A stretch of DNA of 64,000 bases. Source: an uncultured Pseudoflavonifractor sp. GTDB lineage: Bacteria; Bacillota; Clostridia; Oscillospirales; Oscillospiraceae. How positions within the stretch are numbered: the stretch's first letter is position 1; each line of letters begins with the position of its first letter. Shown piece by piece: positions 8,535 through 17,645 of the stretch. A program made the translations under genes and the position numbers. A model generated the notes under the pieces. It had not been told where the DNA came from. It was given only the letters and a program-made list of their open reading frames with translations, and did not search any database. The DNA is taken from the NCBI GenBank assembly GCA_947651395.1, contig CANSYW010000002.1, positions 124,001 through 188,000 on the forward strand, given 5' to 3'.

Positions 8535-9376
8535 TGACAAAAAAGAAAACCGCCGTCAACGGCCTTTTGATCGCCCTGCTCACAGCGCTGAGTGTCGCCT
8601 GGGTCTACCCGGTGTTCATGATCCTGATGAACACCCTGAAGACCGAGCGCGCCATCACCACCTCCACCGCCTTCCTTCTTCCCACGGCGGAGACCTTCGC
8701 GGGAGTTCAGAACTATGTCAGTGCCATCGTCTCCCAGGGATTTTTACAGGCCCTGGGCTATAGCCTGCTCATCACCTTCACCTCGGTGGCCCTCATCCTG
8801 ATCTGCTGCTCCATGTGCGCATGGTATATCACCCGGGTCAAGGGCTGGGTGAGCAAAATTCTCTATTTTCTCTTTGTACTGTCCATGGTGGTGCCCTTCC
8901 AGATGGTCATGTTCACCCTGTCCTCCACGGCGGACATGCTCAAGCTGAACACCCCCTGGAACATCTGCGTCATCTACCTGGGCTTCGGCGCGGGCCTGGC
9001 GGTGTTCATGTTCTGCGGCTTTGTCCGCTCGGTGCCCCTTGAGGTGGAGGAGGCCTCCATGATCGACGGGTGCAATCCAGTGCAGACCTTCTTCCTCATC
9101 GTCCTGCCCATGCTCAAGCCCACCCTGGTGAGCGTGGGCATCCTGGAGGCCATGTGGGTGTGGAACGACTACCTGCTGCCCACTCTGGTATTGGACATCA
9201 AGAAATATATGACCATCCCCATGCTCATCCAGCGCTTCCGGGGCTCCTTCGGGCGGGTGGAGATGGGCCCCATGATGGCCTGCATCATGCTCACCATCAT
9301 CCCCATCATCATCGTCTACCTGGCCGGACAGAAGTATATCATCAAAGGGGTTGCCGCCGGCGCTGTAAAGGGATAA
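8534..9376 (+). CDS. Sugar ABC transporter permease (MalG type)
   Basis: A 280-residue membrane protein starting at the ATG that overlaps the upstream stop by one base. A longer in-frame start inside the previous gene would add a non-hydrophobic, out-of-character tail and was not used. Six hydrophobic segments, and an EAA-type loop (EEASMIDGCNPVQTFFLIVL) around residues 175-195. It pairs with the preceding permease to form the transmembrane channel. Confidence 0.92.
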   Translation: MTKKKTAVNGLLIALLTALSVAWVYPVFMILMNTLKTERAITTSTAFLLPTAETFAGVQNYVSAIVSQGFLQALGYSLLITFTSVALILICCSMCAWYITRVKGWVSKILYFLFVLSMVVPFQMVMFTLSSTADMLKLNTPWNICVIYLGFGAGLAVFMFCGFVRSVPLEVEEASMIDGCNPVQTFFLIVLPMLKPTLVSVGILEAMWVWNDYLLPTLVLDIKKYMTIPMLIQRFRGSFGRVEMGPMMACIMLTIIPIIIVYLAGQKYIIKGVAAGAVKG

Positions 9377-9409
9377 AATAGTCGAAGATCATCGAAAGGG
9401 GGGAGAGCC

Positions 9410-10450
9410 ATGCCCATGACCATCAAGGATATCGCCCAGCGCTCGGGCTACGCCGTGGGCACGGTCTCCCGTGTCCTCAACGGCCACCCCGACGTCAGCG
9501 ACGCGGCCCGGGAGCGCATCCTGGCCGTGGTGGCGGAGACCGGCTTCCGCCCCAATGACACCGCCCGGCACCTGAAACAGCGGGGCAGCCGGGAGGTGGC
9601 CATTATCGTCAAGGGCGCGGGCAACCTCCTCTTCGCCCGTATTTTGGAGGAGGCCCAGCGGCTTTTGAAGGCCGACCACCGCCCCGCGGCGGTCTATTAC
9701 CTGGACGAGAATGACGACGAGGTGGAGCAGGCCCTGCGGGTGTGCCGGGAGCTAAAGCCCCTGGGCTTTCTCTTCCTGGGCGGCAACCGGGACAACTTCA
9801 AGCGCTCTTTTGAACACGTGACCCTGCCCAGCGTCCTGGTGGCCACCCGGGCGGATACTCTGGGCTTTCCCAACCTCTCCAGCGTCTCTACCGATGACGT
9901 GGAGGGGGCCTCTCAAGCCGTGGGCTGCCTGTTGGACGCCGGCCACCGGCAGGTGGGGATCATCGGCGGCGAGAGCTGTGTGGCCGCCCCCGTTATGGGC
10001 TGCAACACCAGCCAGCTGCGCCTGATGGGCTGCCAGCAGGCCTGCACCCAGCGGGGGGTGCCCTTCGACCCTCAGCGCCAATCCGCCATCGCCCGCTATT
10101 CCATGGAGGGGGGCTATGAGGCCACGGTGACGCTCCTGGAGCAGTTCCCCGGCCTCACCGCCATCTTCGCCATGTCCGACGTGATGGCCATTGGCGCCAT
10201 CCGGGCCCTCCACGACCGGGGGATCCGGGTGCCCCAGGACGTGTCGGTGGTGGGCTACGACGGCATCGAGCAGGCCGGCTACTGTGTGCCCCGACTGGCC
10301 ACGGTCTGTCAGGATTGGGAACAGCTGGCACGCAGGGGAGTAGAGATCCTGCTGCGCCAGGTGGAGGGCGGAGCTGCCGTCCATGAGATCGTCCCCTTCC
10401 GGCTCTCTCTGGGTGAGAGCGTGGGACGGCCCAAAGAAAACACTCATTGA
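9410..10450 (+). CDS. LacI/GalR-family transcriptional regulator
   Basis: A 346-residue regulator. The N-terminal helix-turn-helix and hinge are clear (MTIKDIAQRSGYAVGTVSRV, then LNGHPDVS), followed by a periplasmic-binding-protein-like effector domain to the C-terminus. RBS AAAGGGGGGAG lies before the ATG. It is 33 bases after the permease and just before malQ, so it is probably the local repressor, released by a sugar. The palindromes at 6032-6045 and 6198-6209 are its likely operators. It could instead act with HPr as a CcpA-like global regulator, but its linkage argues for a local role. Confidence 0.92.
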   Translation: MPMTIKDIAQRSGYAVGTVSRVLNGHPDVSDAARERILAVVAETGFRPNDTARHLKQRGSREVAIIVKGAGNLLFARILEEAQRLLKADHRPAAVYYLDENDDEVEQALRVCRELKPLGFLFLGGNRDNFKRSFEHVTLPSVLVATRADTLGFPNLSSVSTDDVEGASQAVGCLLDAGHRQVGIIGGESCVAAPVMGCNTSQLRLMGCQQACTQRGVPFDPQRQSAIARYSMEGGYEATVTLLEQFPGLTAIFAMSDVMAIGAIRALHDRGIRVPQDVSVVGYDGIEQAGYCVPRLATVCQDWEQLARRGVEILLRQVEGGAAVHEIVPFRLSLGESVGRPKENTH

Positions 10451-10464
10451 CAGGATGGATGACC

Positions 10465-11949
10465 ATGCGAGCAAGCGGCGTTTTGATGCACCTGACCAGT
10501 CTGAGCTCTCCCTATGGGATCGGCGCCATGGGCCGGGAGGCCCGGGACTTTGCCGACTTCCTGGCCGAGAGCGGCCAGACCTATTGGCAGATACTGCCCA
10601 TCGGCCCCACCAGTTACGGAGACTCCCCCTACCAGAGCTTTTCCACCTTTGCCGGCAATCCCTATCTCATCGATTTGGACGAGCTGGCGCGGGAGGGGCT
10701 TTTGGAGCCCGGGGAATATCAGGATCTTGACTGGGGCGGGGATCCTCAGAGCGTGGATTACGGTCTTCTCTATGAGCGCCGCTATCCCGTGCTTCAAAAG
10801 GCGGTGGAGCGTCTGCGCGGGAAGCTGCCCGGAGACTACAGCCTCTTTTTGGCGGAGACCGCCCAGTGGCTGCCCGACTACGCTCTCTTTATGGCCCTGA
10901 AGGACGCCCACAAGGGGGCGCCCTGGCTGGAGTGGCCGGAGCCTCTCCGCCGCCGGGATCCCGCCGCCCTGGAGGAGGCCCGCCGTACCTGTGCCGGAGG
11001 CGTGGCCTTCTGGCAGGGGGTACAGTATCTCTTTTTCCGCCAGTGGCGGGCCCTGAAAAAGTACGCCAACGACAAGGGGATCCGGTTCATCGGCGATTTG
11101 CCCATCTATGTGCCCCTGGACTCCGCCGACGTCTGGGCCCGACCTGACCAGTTCCAGCTGGACGAAGAGCTGCGGCCTACGGAGGTCTCCGGCTGTCCCC
11201 CCGACGGTTTTTCCGCCGACGGTCAGCTCTGGGGTACCCCGCTGTTCGACTGGGACAGGATGGAGCAGGAGGGCTATGGCTGGTGGGTGGAGCGGATCCG
11301 CCGTCAGCGGGGCTTCTGCGACGTGCTGCGCATCGACCATTTCAGAGGCTTTGAGGCTTACTACGCCATCCCCTATGGGGAGGAGACCGCCCGCAACGGC
11401 CACTGGCGGCAGGGCCCCGGTATGAAGCTTTTCCGGGCGGTGGAGCATGCCCTGGGCCGACAGGAGATCATCGCCGAGGATCTGGGCTTCCTCACCGACG
11501 GGGTGCGTCAGCTCATCCGGGACACCGGCTTCCCCGGTATGAAGGTGCTTCAATTCGCCTTCGACAGCAGGGAGGAGAGCGACTACCTGCCCCACACCTA
11601 CGACCGGCGCTGTGTGGCCTATGTGGGCACCCACGACAACGACACCGCCCTGGGCTGGCTGGAGACCTGCTCGGCCGAGGATCGGGAATTTGCCGTGGAC
11701 TATCTGAAGCTCAACGAGACTGAGGGCTATAGCTGGGGTCTGATGCGGGGGGCCTGGGCCTCCACGGCGGAGCTGGCGGTGGTCACCGCCCAGGATCTGC
11801 TGGGCCTGGGCCATGAGGCCCGGATGAACGAGCCGGCCACCTTGGGTATGAACTGGAAGTGGCGGGCCCTGCCCGGGGCCTTCACCCCGGAGCTGGCCCG
11901 AAAGCTCCGCCACGAGACCATGACATATCGCCGTCTGGCGAGAGGATAG
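10465..11949 (+). CDS. malQ: 4-alpha-glucanotransferase (amylomaltase, GH77)
   Basis: A 494-residue cytosolic enzyme that transfers 1,4-alpha-glucan segments between maltodextrins, releasing glucose. GH77 hallmarks: SGVLMHLTSLSSPYGIG at the N-terminus, RIDHFRGFEAYYAIP (nucleophile Asp), IIAEDLGFLT (acid/base Glu) and YVGTHDNDT (third carboxylate). ATG at 10465 is chosen because AGGATGG lies about 8 bases upstream and it gives the family's usual MRASGV start; TTG 10447 and ATG 10459 are in frame. Last gene of the sugar operon. Confidence 0.95.
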   Translation: MRASGVLMHLTSLSSPYGIGAMGREARDFADFLAESGQTYWQILPIGPTSYGDSPYQSFSTFAGNPYLIDLDELAREGLLEPGEYQDLDWGGDPQSVDYGLLYERRYPVLQKAVERLRGKLPGDYSLFLAETAQWLPDYALFMALKDAHKGAPWLEWPEPLRRRDPAALEEARRTCAGGVAFWQGVQYLFFRQWRALKKYANDKGIRFIGDLPIYVPLDSADVWARPDQFQLDEELRPTEVSGCPPDGFSADGQLWGTPLFDWDRMEQEGYGWWVERIRRQRGFCDVLRIDHFRGFEAYYAIPYGEETARNGHWRQGPGMKLFRAVEHALGRQEIIAEDLGFLTDGVRQLIRDTGFPGMKVLQFAFDSREESDYLPHTYDRRCVAYVGTHDNDTALGWLETCSAEDREFAVDYLKLNETEGYSWGLMRGAWASTAELAVVTAQDLLGLGHEARMNEPATLGMNWKWRALPGAFTPELARKLRHETMTYRRLARG

Positions 11950-11959
11950 GTAAAAAATA

Positions 11960-11993
11960 AAGCGCCTCTTTCCCATGGAAAGAGGCGCTTTTG
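11960..11993 (+). terminator. Rho-independent terminator after malQ
   Basis: A perfect stem AAGCGCCTCTTT/AAAGAGGCGCTT (11960-11971 with 11979-11990), then TT. Confidence 0.8.
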
Positions 11994-12005
11994 GCTTATG
12001 GATCC

Positions 12006-12557
12006 TTATCCCCAGGCCGTACCGCTTCTGTCAATGGGGGGCGCGAAGCCGGGGGCGGCGCCGGGGAAGGCGTTTCCGCCGCCGATGCCCATATCTCCGG
12101 CGCTCATGTCCACTCCGGGGGCAAAGCCGGGAGCGGATGCGGTGCCGGGGGCGGAGAGCTCGGGGATGGAGGTGGATGGACCCATCCCCCCCTGACCAAA
12201 GAGGGGGTTATTCACCTGCCAGGGCCGGTGTCCGGGCAGATAGAAGGTGACGAACTTGATGGAGAAGATGTCACAGGTGACAAAGGTCTGGCTCAGCTCC
12301 TGGTACAAGGTCACAACACTGGTGCCCACGGCGTAGAGAATGCCGGACTTGGTGGTGACGGCCTGGGTGCCGATGAGGAACTCGATGACCACATACTGGC
12401 CCAGGTTCTCCGAGAGAAACTGCTGCATGGAGCCCTCCATGGCCGGGGTGTCAAAGTCCTGCTGAGGCGGGGTGACAATGGTGCCGTTTTGTCCCGCGGC
12501 GGTCAGGGCCGCGGCCAGGGCCGGGTTTTGGGTGGGATCGGAATACAATCTTGCCAT
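12006..12557 (-). CDS. GerQ-like spore coat protein candidate
   Basis: A 183-residue protein starting at ATG 12557 after GGGAGG. The central part (residues about 45-110) is a compact beta-rich segment (QYVVIEFLIGTQAVTTKSGI, then YAVGTSVVTLYQE, FVTCDIFSIKFV). The C-terminal third is Gly/Pro/Ala-rich (GMGPSTSIPELSAPG...), as in coat proteins. It directly follows a CwlJ-type cortex hydrolase gene. In Bacillus, GerQ is needed for CwlJ localisation in the spore coat, so a GerQ-like role is inferred from context and general similarity. No decisive motif identifies it. Confidence 0.6.
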   Translation of the reverse strand: MARLYSDPTQNPALAAALTAAGQNGTIVTPPQQDFDTPAMEGSMQQFLSENLGQYVVIEFLIGTQAVTTKSGILYAVGTSVVTLYQELSQTFVTCDIFSIKFVTFYLPGHRPWQVNNPLFGQGGMGPSTSIPELSAPGTASAPGFAPGVDMSAGDMGIGGGNAFPGAAPGFAPPIDRSGTAWG

Positions 12558-12576
12558 AGTGTGGATAGCCTCCCTT

Positions 12577-13011
12577 TCAGGTGTCCGCATACGCGGCGGT
12601 TGGGTTATAGAAGCAGTGGTCGCCGATGCGGACTACAAAGGAGCCCACAGCGGATGGGAAGTTGGGCTTGCAGTTGGGACTGTAGGGATTGAAAAACCAA
12701 AGAGCGGTGCCCAGGTTGGTCAGCCGGTGGCCCGCCATGGCCCACTCGGCGATGTCCCAGTGGATCTGCTCCAGGCTCATGTTGTAGATGTTCTGGGCGT
12801 TGTATGTCCCGCCCACGGTCTCCATGGCGCAGACGAACTGACGGGGCTGGAAGATGACCTGCTTGACGGTCTTATATTTGGCGTACTCGCCGTATGTAAT
12901 GTTCACACGGTTCATCACTACCGAGGCCACCGCCTTCATGCCATTTTCTCCCTCGCCCCCCGCCTCGCATTTGATGATGCGGGCCAGGGCCTCCAAATCG
13001 GAATATGCCAT
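12577..13011 (-). CDS. Spore cortex-lytic cell wall hydrolase (CwlJ/SleB type)
   Basis: A 144-residue protein formed almost entirely of the Hydrolase_2 (SleB/CwlJ) catalytic domain: ALARIIKCEAGGE with the putative catalytic Glu, VASVVMNRV, and a C-terminal ALWFFNP motif. It has no signal peptide or peptidoglycan-binding domain. That matches CwlJ, made in the mother cell and deposited in the coat, rather than secreted SleB. Such enzymes degrade muramic-lactam peptidoglycan during germination. AAAGGAGTGAG precedes the ATG. The next gene is the GerQ-like protein 20 bases downstream. Confidence 0.85.
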   Translation of the reverse strand: MAYSDLEALARIIKCEAGGEGENGMKAVASVVMNRVNITYGEYAKYKTVKQVIFQPRQFVCAMETVGGTYNAQNIYNMSLEQIHWDIAEWAMAGHRLTNLGTALWFFNPYSPNCKPNFPSAVGSFVVRIGDHCFYNPTAAYADT

Positions 13012-13033
13012 TGTCTCACTCCTTTGCCGGCGG

Positions 13034-13471
13034 TCATACGGGCGGAAGGTCGTCGGTCACATCAAGTTGGAGTTGGCTCAGGTCGCCTGTCTTCTCGCGA
13101 TGCTCGCTCAAAAGGAGATCGTAAAAGCGCAGCAGGGCGGCCCCCAGCACCAAAACGGAGGCCAGGATATTGACCTGGGCGGAGCGCAGAGCCAAAGGAT
13201 CTTCTCCCGTCTGAGCCCTCTCCAGGGTGCCCAGGGCCAGGCGAAAGAAAAAGCCCAGAGAGCCGATGACCAGAGCAGAGGAGGCCCGCTTGAAGGGCAG
13301 GGGAGAGGGAAGGGACTGCGCGTCGCCGCCCCGAAGCGCGGCGGCGACCTGACCGCGCTGGATGAGCAGCGACCAAAAGGAAAAGAGAACGGAGAGGATC
13401 AAAAGGATGAGAAAGAAGACCGAGCCGTCCAACTGAAGCAGTCCCCGCTGAAGCTCCGCGCGTTCCTCCAT
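13034..13471 (-). CDS. Conserved membrane protein of unknown function
   Basis: A 145-residue protein starting at ATG 13471 after GAGGAGG (an upstream in-frame ATG at 13498 has no good ribosome site). A strong N-terminal transmembrane segment (SVFFLILLILSVLFSFWSLL) and two weaker ones (ALVIGSLGFFFRLAL, ILASVLVLGAALLRFY) are separated by a charged loop. The C-terminus is acidic. I do not recognise the family. It is the first gene of the cluster with the cortex hydrolase, so a sporulation or germination link is possible but unproven. Confidence 0.65.
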   Translation of the reverse strand: MEERAELQRGLLQLDGSVFFLILLILSVLFSFWSLLIQRGQVAAALRGGDAQSLPSPLPFKRASSALVIGSLGFFFRLALGTLERAQTGEDPLALRSAQVNILASVLVLGAALLRFYDLLLSEHREKTGDLSQLQLDVTDDLPPV

Positions 13472-13550
13472 GCTCCCGCCTCCTCTCGCCCGCTTCATGC
13501 CATTCTACGCCTTTGCGGCGGAAAGGGTGCGTTTCCTTAGAGAGGAAGAG

Positions 13551-13588
13551 AAAAAGAGAAGCGGAACGCCGCGGCGTTCCGCTTCTCT
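13551..13588. terminator. Rho-independent terminator
   Basis: A perfect stem AGAGAAGCGGAACGCC / GGCGTTCCGCTTCTCT (13555-13588) has T-runs on both sides. It ends the M13 peptidase transcript on the minus strand. Confidence 0.8.
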
Positions 13589-13610
13589 TTTGATATGGAG
13601 TGGGAAAGGC

Positions 13611-15959
13611 TCACCAGATGGACACCCGCTCCTCCGGGCTGACCCACATGCCGTCCCCGGGCTGGATATCGTAGGTCTCGTAGAACTCCGGAATGGATTG
13701 GAGCACCCGGTTGACCCGCAGCTTGTCCGGGGCGTGGACGTCGGCGGAGAGGAGGGCGGCCTGGGTCTGGCGGGAGGCGGTGGAGGCCCAGGTGTGGGCC
13801 ATGGAGCGGAAGAGGGCGTCATAGTCGGGATCTTCCAGGCCACCGGCGGCCGTTACAACACAGGCGACGGCCCCCAGGTCGGCCACGTTTTCCCCCAGGG
13901 TCAGCGCACCGCTGCAGGCCAGTCCGGGGGCGGATTCCTGTCCCTCATACCAGGCCGTCACCGCGTCGCATTTGATCTGGAAGGCGGCGTAGTCCTCCGC
14001 AGTCCACCAGTTGGCGGCGTTGCCATTCTCGTCAAATTTGGCCCCCGAATTGTCAAAGGCGTGGGTGATCTCGTGGGCGATGACGTAGCCAATGGCGCCC
14101 AGATTCTCCTCCCGGCTGGCGTTCACATCATACAGAGGGGCCTGAAGGATGGCGGCGGGGAAGGTGATGTCATTGGCGGTGGCGTTGTAGAAGGCGTTCA
14201 CCGTGTCGGGGGAGGTGACCCACTGGGCCTTGTCCACCGGTTTGTCCTGATAGAGGAGGAACTCCGCCTTGGCGGAGCACTGGATGGAGGTGTAGTTGGA
14301 GAAGAAGGTGCCCCCCTCCTCCGGGGTGCGGATGTCGGCGTTGTCCAGATAGGTGCTCCAGTCGTCGGGATAGCCCACCTTTACCCCTAAGGTGTCCAGC
14401 TTTTTCAGGGCCATGGCCCGGGTCTCCTGGCTCATCCAGTCCTGGGCCTGGAGCCGCTCTTTATAGATGTCGATGAACGCATAGACCATATTCTCCACAT
14501 CGGCCTTGGCCTGGGGGGAGAAATAGGCGTCCACATAGGCGTGGGAGAGGTAGTCGGACAGCAGGCCCTGGACTTGGGCGGCGGCCAGCTCCTCTGGAGA
14601 CAGGCGGCCCTCGACGCCGTAGTAGACCGCCTGGAAGTCGTAGGCGGCGTCGGTAAAGGCCTGGCTCAGATAGCGGCCGGCAATGCTTACCAGGGACTGG
14701 CGGGCCAGAGCCTTCAGCGTGTCCAGATGCGCCTGGTCAAAAAATGCGGCGGCGGCCTCCATAGCCCCCACGTCGGTGACCCCGATCACGTCGGTCTCCT
14801 TCAAAGAGGAGGCCGCATAGACCCGCTCCAAGTCCACATGGGGGAAAATGTCCTGGAGCTGAGCCATGGTATAGAGGTTGTAGATCTTGTCCACGTTGCC
14901 CTGATCCTGGGGGGGAAGGGAGGCGGCGGAGACGGCGGCCTCCGCCTCATAGACCAGCTCTGCCTGGATCCGGGCCTCCTCCTGAGACAGTCCGGAAAGG
15001 GTGAGCAAGGTGGTGATATAGGTGAGATAGGCCTCCTTCTGCTCCGGAGTCCCGGCGCGGTAAAATTCCTGACTCAGGGTGGGGATAAAGGAGCTGAAGA
15101 TCACGCTGTACCGGGTGGAATCCTTCAGATCCACCATAAGGCCGAAGCCCAGCAGGGTGGAGAAGGCCAGCTCCTCCTCCATCAGGGCGTCGGCGGCCAG
15201 GAGCTCGTCCAGATCCCTGGCGTTTTCGATGGCGTCCAGATATTTGCGGATGGGCTCCGCCCCCGCCTGATTCCGGCCCTCCAGGTCGGTGACCGTGTGG
15301 TAGAGAGCGGCGATCTTGGCCTCGGGAGTGCCCTTTTCCTGGGGGGTGGAGGCGATGCCGGTAATGAGCTGGGCCACCTGGTCGTTGACCTCATAGGACA
15401 GGCCGTAGAAGGGGCCGTTGATGAGCTGGCCGGCGGGGATGGTGGAGGAGTCCAGCCACTGCTTGTTAACGGCGGCGTAGAAGTCGTCCTTGAGCTGGGT
15501 GCCCTCCAGGGCGTACACCCGGCGGATGAGGGTGTCCAGCTGCGCCTCGCTCACCGGCTGCTGGGGGGAGAGGCGGCCCGCCTCGGTGCCCGCGACGATG
15601 CCGGCGGCAAAGACCCCGGTAAGCTCCTCCTGCGCCCAGGCGGGCACGTCGTTAAATTCTTCAGCGGGGAAGGCGCTGCGGGCATTGGCGCCCACGGGCT
15701 GAGGCAGACCGCCGAAGGCCCGCTCCAGCATCACCAGAGCCTCGGCCCGGGTCACGGTCCGATCCAGATGGAGCTCACTGTTCTCGTCGCCCCGGAGGAT
15801 GTCCTCTCCGGTGAGGCCGGGGACATAGTCGTCGGCGGCGGCCAGCAGAGTGTCCCGTACCTCCTGCCGGGTCATCCCCTCCTCCGCGGCAAAGGCGGCC
15901 GGGCAGAGGGAAAGGCAGAGGGCCGCGGTCACAGCGGCGGCCAGGAACCGTTTTTTCAT
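13611..15959 (-). CDS. Secreted M13-family metallopeptidase with N-terminal SLH-like region
   Basis: A 782-residue protein. ATG at 15959 follows ATAAGGAGTG and starts a signal peptide (MKKRFLAAAVTAALCLSLCP...AFA). Residues about 30-150 resemble SLH modules (VTRAEALVMLERAFGGLP, FNDVPAWAQEELTGVFAAGI). The rest is a neprilysin/PepO-like M13 peptidase: ALYDVNAS, then VIAHEITHAFDNSG with the zinc HExxH, and GENVADLGAV with the third zinc ligand Glu, ending in the usual Trp. It probably cleaves peptides at the cell surface. SLH attachment to secondary cell-wall polymers would keep it on the wall. Confidence 0.92.
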   Translation of the reverse strand: MKKRFLAAAVTAALCLSLCPAAFAAEEGMTRQEVRDTLLAAADDYVPGLTGEDILRGDENSELHLDRTVTRAEALVMLERAFGGLPQPVGANARSAFPAEEFNDVPAWAQEELTGVFAAGIVAGTEAGRLSPQQPVSEAQLDTLIRRVYALEGTQLKDDFYAAVNKQWLDSSTIPAGQLINGPFYGLSYEVNDQVAQLITGIASTPQEKGTPEAKIAALYHTVTDLEGRNQAGAEPIRKYLDAIENARDLDELLAADALMEEELAFSTLLGFGLMVDLKDSTRYSVIFSSFIPTLSQEFYRAGTPEQKEAYLTYITTLLTLSGLSQEEARIQAELVYEAEAAVSAASLPPQDQGNVDKIYNLYTMAQLQDIFPHVDLERVYAASSLKETDVIGVTDVGAMEAAAAFFDQAHLDTLKALARQSLVSIAGRYLSQAFTDAAYDFQAVYYGVEGRLSPEELAAAQVQGLLSDYLSHAYVDAYFSPQAKADVENMVYAFIDIYKERLQAQDWMSQETRAMALKKLDTLGVKVGYPDDWSTYLDNADIRTPEEGGTFFSNYTSIQCSAKAEFLLYQDKPVDKAQWVTSPDTVNAFYNATANDITFPAAILQAPLYDVNASREENLGAIGYVIAHEITHAFDNSGAKFDENGNAANWWTAEDYAAFQIKCDAVTAWYEGQESAPGLACSGALTLGENVADLGAVACVVTAAGGLEDPDYDALFRSMAHTWASTASRQTQAALLSADVHAPDKLRVNRVLQSIPEFYETYDIQPGDGMWVSPEERVSIW

Positions 15960-16124
15960 TTGAAACCACTCCTTATAATGGGTTTGAGGATATTGTAACA
16001 CAGATCCGGGGGAAAAGGTAAAGATTCGAAGGGAAAGCTTTTCGCCGCCCCATCGTGAGGATCGGGTTTTCCGTCCCCCGTGCATATGGGGACCTTCCCT
16101 GCGGTGGCCTTGCCCCATTTGCCC

Positions 16125-16153
16125 TTGTATCAAGAGACGGAAAGTGATATAAT
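16125..16153 (+). promoter_or_regulatory. Promoter of pyrE
   Basis: TTGTAT (16125-16130), 17-bp spacer, TATAAT (16148-16153), 46 bases before the pyrE start. Confidence 0.7.
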
Positions 16154-16198
16154 ATCTTGACTTTTTTCACAAAACACCAGATATGGGAGGATGTAACC

Positions 16199-16870
16199 AT
16201 GACCTATCAAGAGGAATTTATTACCTTCATGGTGCGCTCCGGGGTGCTTACCTTTGGAGACTTTACCACCAAGTCGGGCCGCAAGACTCCCTATTTTATC
16301 AACACCGGAAACTACAAAACAGGGGCCCAGGCCGCCCGGCTGGGAGACTACTACGCCGCCTGTATCCAGGAGAATCTGCCCGACGGGGTGGACTGTCTCT
16401 TCGGCCCCGCCTATAAGGGGATCCCTCTGGCGGTGACCGCGGCGGCCAGCCTCTACCGGAACTATGGCCGGGATCTGCCCTACTGCTTCAACCGCAAGGA
16501 GGCCAAGGATCACGGCGAGGGGGGCGGCATGGTGGGCTATAAGCCCCAGAATGGGGATCGGGTGGTTATTGTGGAGGACGTTGTCACCGCCGGCACCGCC
16601 GTGCGGGAGACCATTGAACTGTTCCGGCAGGTGGCGGATGTGAAGTTCGCCGCCCTTCTGGTCTCGGTGGATCGGATGGAGCGGGGCAGCGGCGAGAAGA
16701 CCACCATCCAGGAGCTTCGGGAGGAGTATGGCATAGCCGTCTATCCCATCGTCACCGTTGGGCAGGTGATGGACTTCCTCCACAACAGGGAGATCGACGG
16801 AAAGGTGTACATCGACGACGCCATGAAGGCCCGGATGGAGGACTACCTGGCCCAATACGGCGGCAAATAA
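16199..16870 (+). CDS. pyrE: Orotate phosphoribosyltransferase
   Basis: A 223-residue type I phosphoribosyltransferase that makes orotidine 5'-phosphate from orotate and PRPP in UMP synthesis. Visible: LTFGDFTTKSGRKTPYF near the N-terminus (orotate side), FGPAYKGIPLA, FNRKEAKDHGEGG (flexible catalytic loop) and the PRPP motif VVIVEDVVTAGTAV. Start ATG 16199 after GGGAGG; an in-frame ATG at 16157 lacks a ribosome site. No other pyr genes are adjacent. Confidence 0.95.
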   Translation: MTYQEEFITFMVRSGVLTFGDFTTKSGRKTPYFINTGNYKTGAQAARLGDYYAACIQENLPDGVDCLFGPAYKGIPLAVTAAASLYRNYGRDLPYCFNRKEAKDHGEGGGMVGYKPQNGDRVVIVEDVVTAGTAVRETIELFRQVADVKFAALLVSVDRMERGSGEKTTIQELREEYGIAVYPIVTVGQVMDFLHNREIDGKVYIDDAMKARMEDYLAQYGGK

Positions 16871-16922
16871 GCAGGAGACTGCCGCACTGGGAGCTCCGGG
16901 CCGCGAAGAGAGAGGGGATACC

Positions 16923-17618
16923 ATGGCAGAGAAAAAGAAGTCCATTCACCACGGGCATCGGGAGCGGTTCAAAAAGGAGTTCCTGGACAGACCGGAGACC
17001 TTTCCCGACCATAAGCTGCTGGAGCTGCTCCTTTTTTACGCCGATCCCCGGGGAGATACCAACCCTGCCGCCCATGACCTGCTGGAGCGGTTCAATTCCC
17101 TGGTGGGGGTGCTGGACGCCGCCCCCGAGGAGCTGGTGAAGACGCCGGGAGTGGGGCCCCATGCCGCCGTTTTGATAAAGGCGGTCAAGGAGTTCTCCGG
17201 GCGCTATCTGGCCGGGCGTACGGATCCGGACGGGATCGTGAATTCCGTCGGGGATATGTACCGCCTGCTCCGGCCATACTTTTTCGGGGCGCAAAAGGAG
17301 CGGGTGTTTCTGCTGTGCATGGACGGCAAGGGGCGGGGCCTGGGCGTGCGGAAGATCTCCGAGGGGAGCGTCAACGCCGCCGAGGTCACGGCCCGGGGCG
17401 TGGTGGAGGCCGCCCTTTCCCTCAACGCCACCCGGGCGGTGCTGGCCCACAACCATGTCTCCGGCCTGGCCATCCCCTCCGCCGAGGACAAGTTCACCAC
17501 CAACTATCTCTGGAAAGTGCTTAAAACAGTGAATGTGGAGCTGGTGGATCACCTGGTGTTTGTGGACGACGACATGGTTTCCATGGCGGACAGCGGAGTG
17601 GAGTTCTGGCGGGAATAA
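16923..17618 (+). CDS. radC: RadC-family JAB/MPN domain protein
   Basis: A 231-residue protein with an N-terminal helix-hairpin-helix region (ELVKTPGVGPHAAVLIK) and a C-terminal JAMM metalloprotease-like domain (residues about 105-231). The motif reads HNHVSGLAIPSAED, versus the usual HNHPSG.P.PS..D; the metal ligands His, His and Asp are kept, but Pro is replaced by Val. Long annotated as DNA-repair RadC, although its biochemical role is unsettled. Located directly before uvrB, which has its own promoter. Confidence 0.9.
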   Translation: MAEKKKSIHHGHRERFKKEFLDRPETFPDHKLLELLLFYADPRGDTNPAAHDLLERFNSLVGVLDAAPEELVKTPGVGPHAAVLIKAVKEFSGRYLAGRTDPDGIVNSVGDMYRLLRPYFFGAQKERVFLLCMDGKGRGLGVRKISEGSVNAAEVTARGVVEAALSLNATRAVLAHNHVSGLAIPSAEDKFTTNYLWKVLKTVNVELVDHLVFVDDDMVSMADSGVEFWRE

Positions 17619-17645
17619 GGGGCGGAAAATTTTTGACGAAACCCC

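Noticed and set aside
5880..8540. An 886-codon open frame on the minus strand opposite the sugar-transport genes
   Set aside because: It is antisense to well-supported genes with clear motifs; high GC content keeps stop codons rare and the product is low-complexity Gly/His/Val-rich.
12577..13011. A prophage endolysin
   Set aside because: No phage genes nearby; the domain and coat-type neighbour fit a spore cortex hydrolase.
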